DNA from: JBLMXQ01 sp050257855
GTDB lineage: Bacteria > Acidobacteriota > Vicinamibacteria > Vicinamibacterales > CAVVIG01
Direction: 5' to 3'
Length of the DNA stretch: 64,000 nt
Assembly: GCA_050257855.1 (NCBI GenBank)
Contig: JBLMXQ010000028.1
Coordinates: forward strand, 1-64,000
Shown: piece after piece, positions 63,373-64,000 of the stretch
Numbering within the stretch: position 1 is the stretch's first letter
Layout: every line of letters begins with the position of its first letter
Notes under the pieces: model-generated
Database searches by the model: none
The model's input: the letters and a program-made list of their open reading frames with translations, nothing else
Told to the model about the DNA's origin: nothing
Position numbers and translations under genes: made by a program

Positions 63373-64000
63373 TCATTTGACGAGGCGTCCGGCGGTCATG
63401 AAGCGCCGGTAGTTCGAAAACGTCTGTACGGTTCGAAGACGCGGCACGCCAGCGTTCGTGATGATCGTGAGCGACTCGATGGACGCCGGCAGGAGCAGCA
63501 TTTCGTCCGGATCGTGAAAGCGCACCGGCTTGTAGCGAATCGTCGAGTCGGCCCGCACGATTTCCATCCACGTGGGACCGTTGGGCACGCGCTGCTTCGC
63601 GGGCACGGGCAGATCGAACCGGCCGATCAGGCGCTCGTCGAGACGCAGGACGTCGCCGGTCCCGGGATCCACCCAGACACGCCCTCCGGCCTGGCTCGGC
63701 ACGTCGATGCTCACACAGTTGCCGTGCCACTTCACCGAGGCTCGCTCCGACGTCGTCGCGCGGTAGTCAATTTTCGCGGCCTCGCGGCCGTCGATCCGGT
63801 CGGTACCCGCCCACGTGAATCGATAGTCGCGGCGCCCGGCCGGCAGCAGAAACATCAGCGGCTCGGGCGAGACCGGCCTGGGATCCATGCAGGCGTCATC
63901 GTCGTCGGGCTGCGGCTTGTGGCCGTTCACCGAGACGATCTGCCGCAGCACGGTCGCGCCTTCCGGAGCCTCGCCGTCCGACGCCGGGTCCCACTGCACC
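63373..64000 (-). CDS. Probable secreted protein, C-terminal part (5' end outside window)
   Basis: At least 209 residues are visible; the frame is open to the right edge, so the GTG at 63999 is not necessarily the start. Motifs: FLLPAGRRDYRFTWAGTDRI, DGREAAKIDYRA, GGRVWVDPGTGDVLRLDERL, VRADSTIRYKPVRFHDPDEM, LLLPASIESL and the C-terminus RFMTAGRLVK. The pattern of a converted beta-sheet with VDPxTGxVLR resembles lipoprotein-sorting-like or outer-membrane-associated hypothetical proteins of Acidobacteria (recollection, not a search). Function unknown. Confidence 0.65.
   Translation of the reverse strand, partial: VQWDPASDGEAPEGATVLRQIVSVNGHKPQPDDDDACMDPRPVSPEPLMFLLPAGRRDYRFTWAGTDRIDGREAAKIDYRATTSERASVKWHGNCVSIDVPSQAGGRVWVDPGTGDVLRLDERLIGRFDLPVPAKQRVPNGPTWMEIVRADSTIRYKPVRFHDPDEMLLLPASIESLTIITNAGVPRLRTVQTFSNYRRFMTAGRLVK

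Overview
The window is high-GC DNA with GTG/TTG starts, heavily GC-biased third codon positions and long spurious antisense frames. The ~800-residue duplicated FtsX/MacB permease, the giant Ig/DUF11 secreted proteins, the NtrC-type regulator beside a MacAB-like exporter and the M14 peptidase together suggest an Acidobacteriota chromosome, perhaps Vicinamibacteria. That assignment is inference; no rRNA is present. I saw no phage, transposase, CRISPR or plasmid functions.

Region 1 (1-30183, +) is a giant-secreted-protein locus. One reading frame runs from the left edge to 17329 and is interrupted by a single in-frame TAG at 5357-5359. It carries Ig-like domains, beta-propeller blades, a subtilisin-type protease domain, an internally duplicated ~490-residue module I do not recognise, and seven DUF11-like repeats. 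Seven bases later comes a 3838-residue secreted protein with 13 carboxypeptidase-regulatory-like repeats, several SbsA-type Ig domains and C-terminal tandem repeats. A glycine-rich secreted protein follows.

Region 2 (30283-33770) holds small genes: a formylglycine-generating-enzyme-like protein lacking one catalytic cysteine, a glycine-zipper lipoprotein, a small secreted protein behind a textbook sigma-54 promoter, several tiny minus-strand genes, and tRNA-Pro(CGG) with a terminator.

Region 3 (33826-40815) holds surE, an esterase-like/MFS pair, a secreted protein, the AmrS-type radical SAM enzyme, moaA broken by one missing base, and a MarR regulator.

Region 4 (40824-51387) holds a hybrid histidine kinase and then an export cluster: HlyD adaptor, ABC ATPase, duplicated FtsX permease, second ABC ATPase, NtrC-family regulator and NtrY-like kinase. 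A sigma-54 promoter and an upstream perfect inverted repeat precede the adaptor, so the cluster looks self-regulated.

Region 5 (51432-64000) holds CsaA, a lone receiver, a small winged-helix-like protein, an MgtC/DUF4010 membrane protein, a secreted M14 peptidase, and a convergent czcCBA-type heavy-metal RND operon. The operon is led by a DUF2946-like protein and a sigma-70-like promoter carrying a palindrome. A secreted protein is cut by the right edge.

A family of short palindromic repeats built on GGGACGG(C/T)CT occupies four intergenic sites (34.6, 37.1, 44.4 and 47.7 kb).
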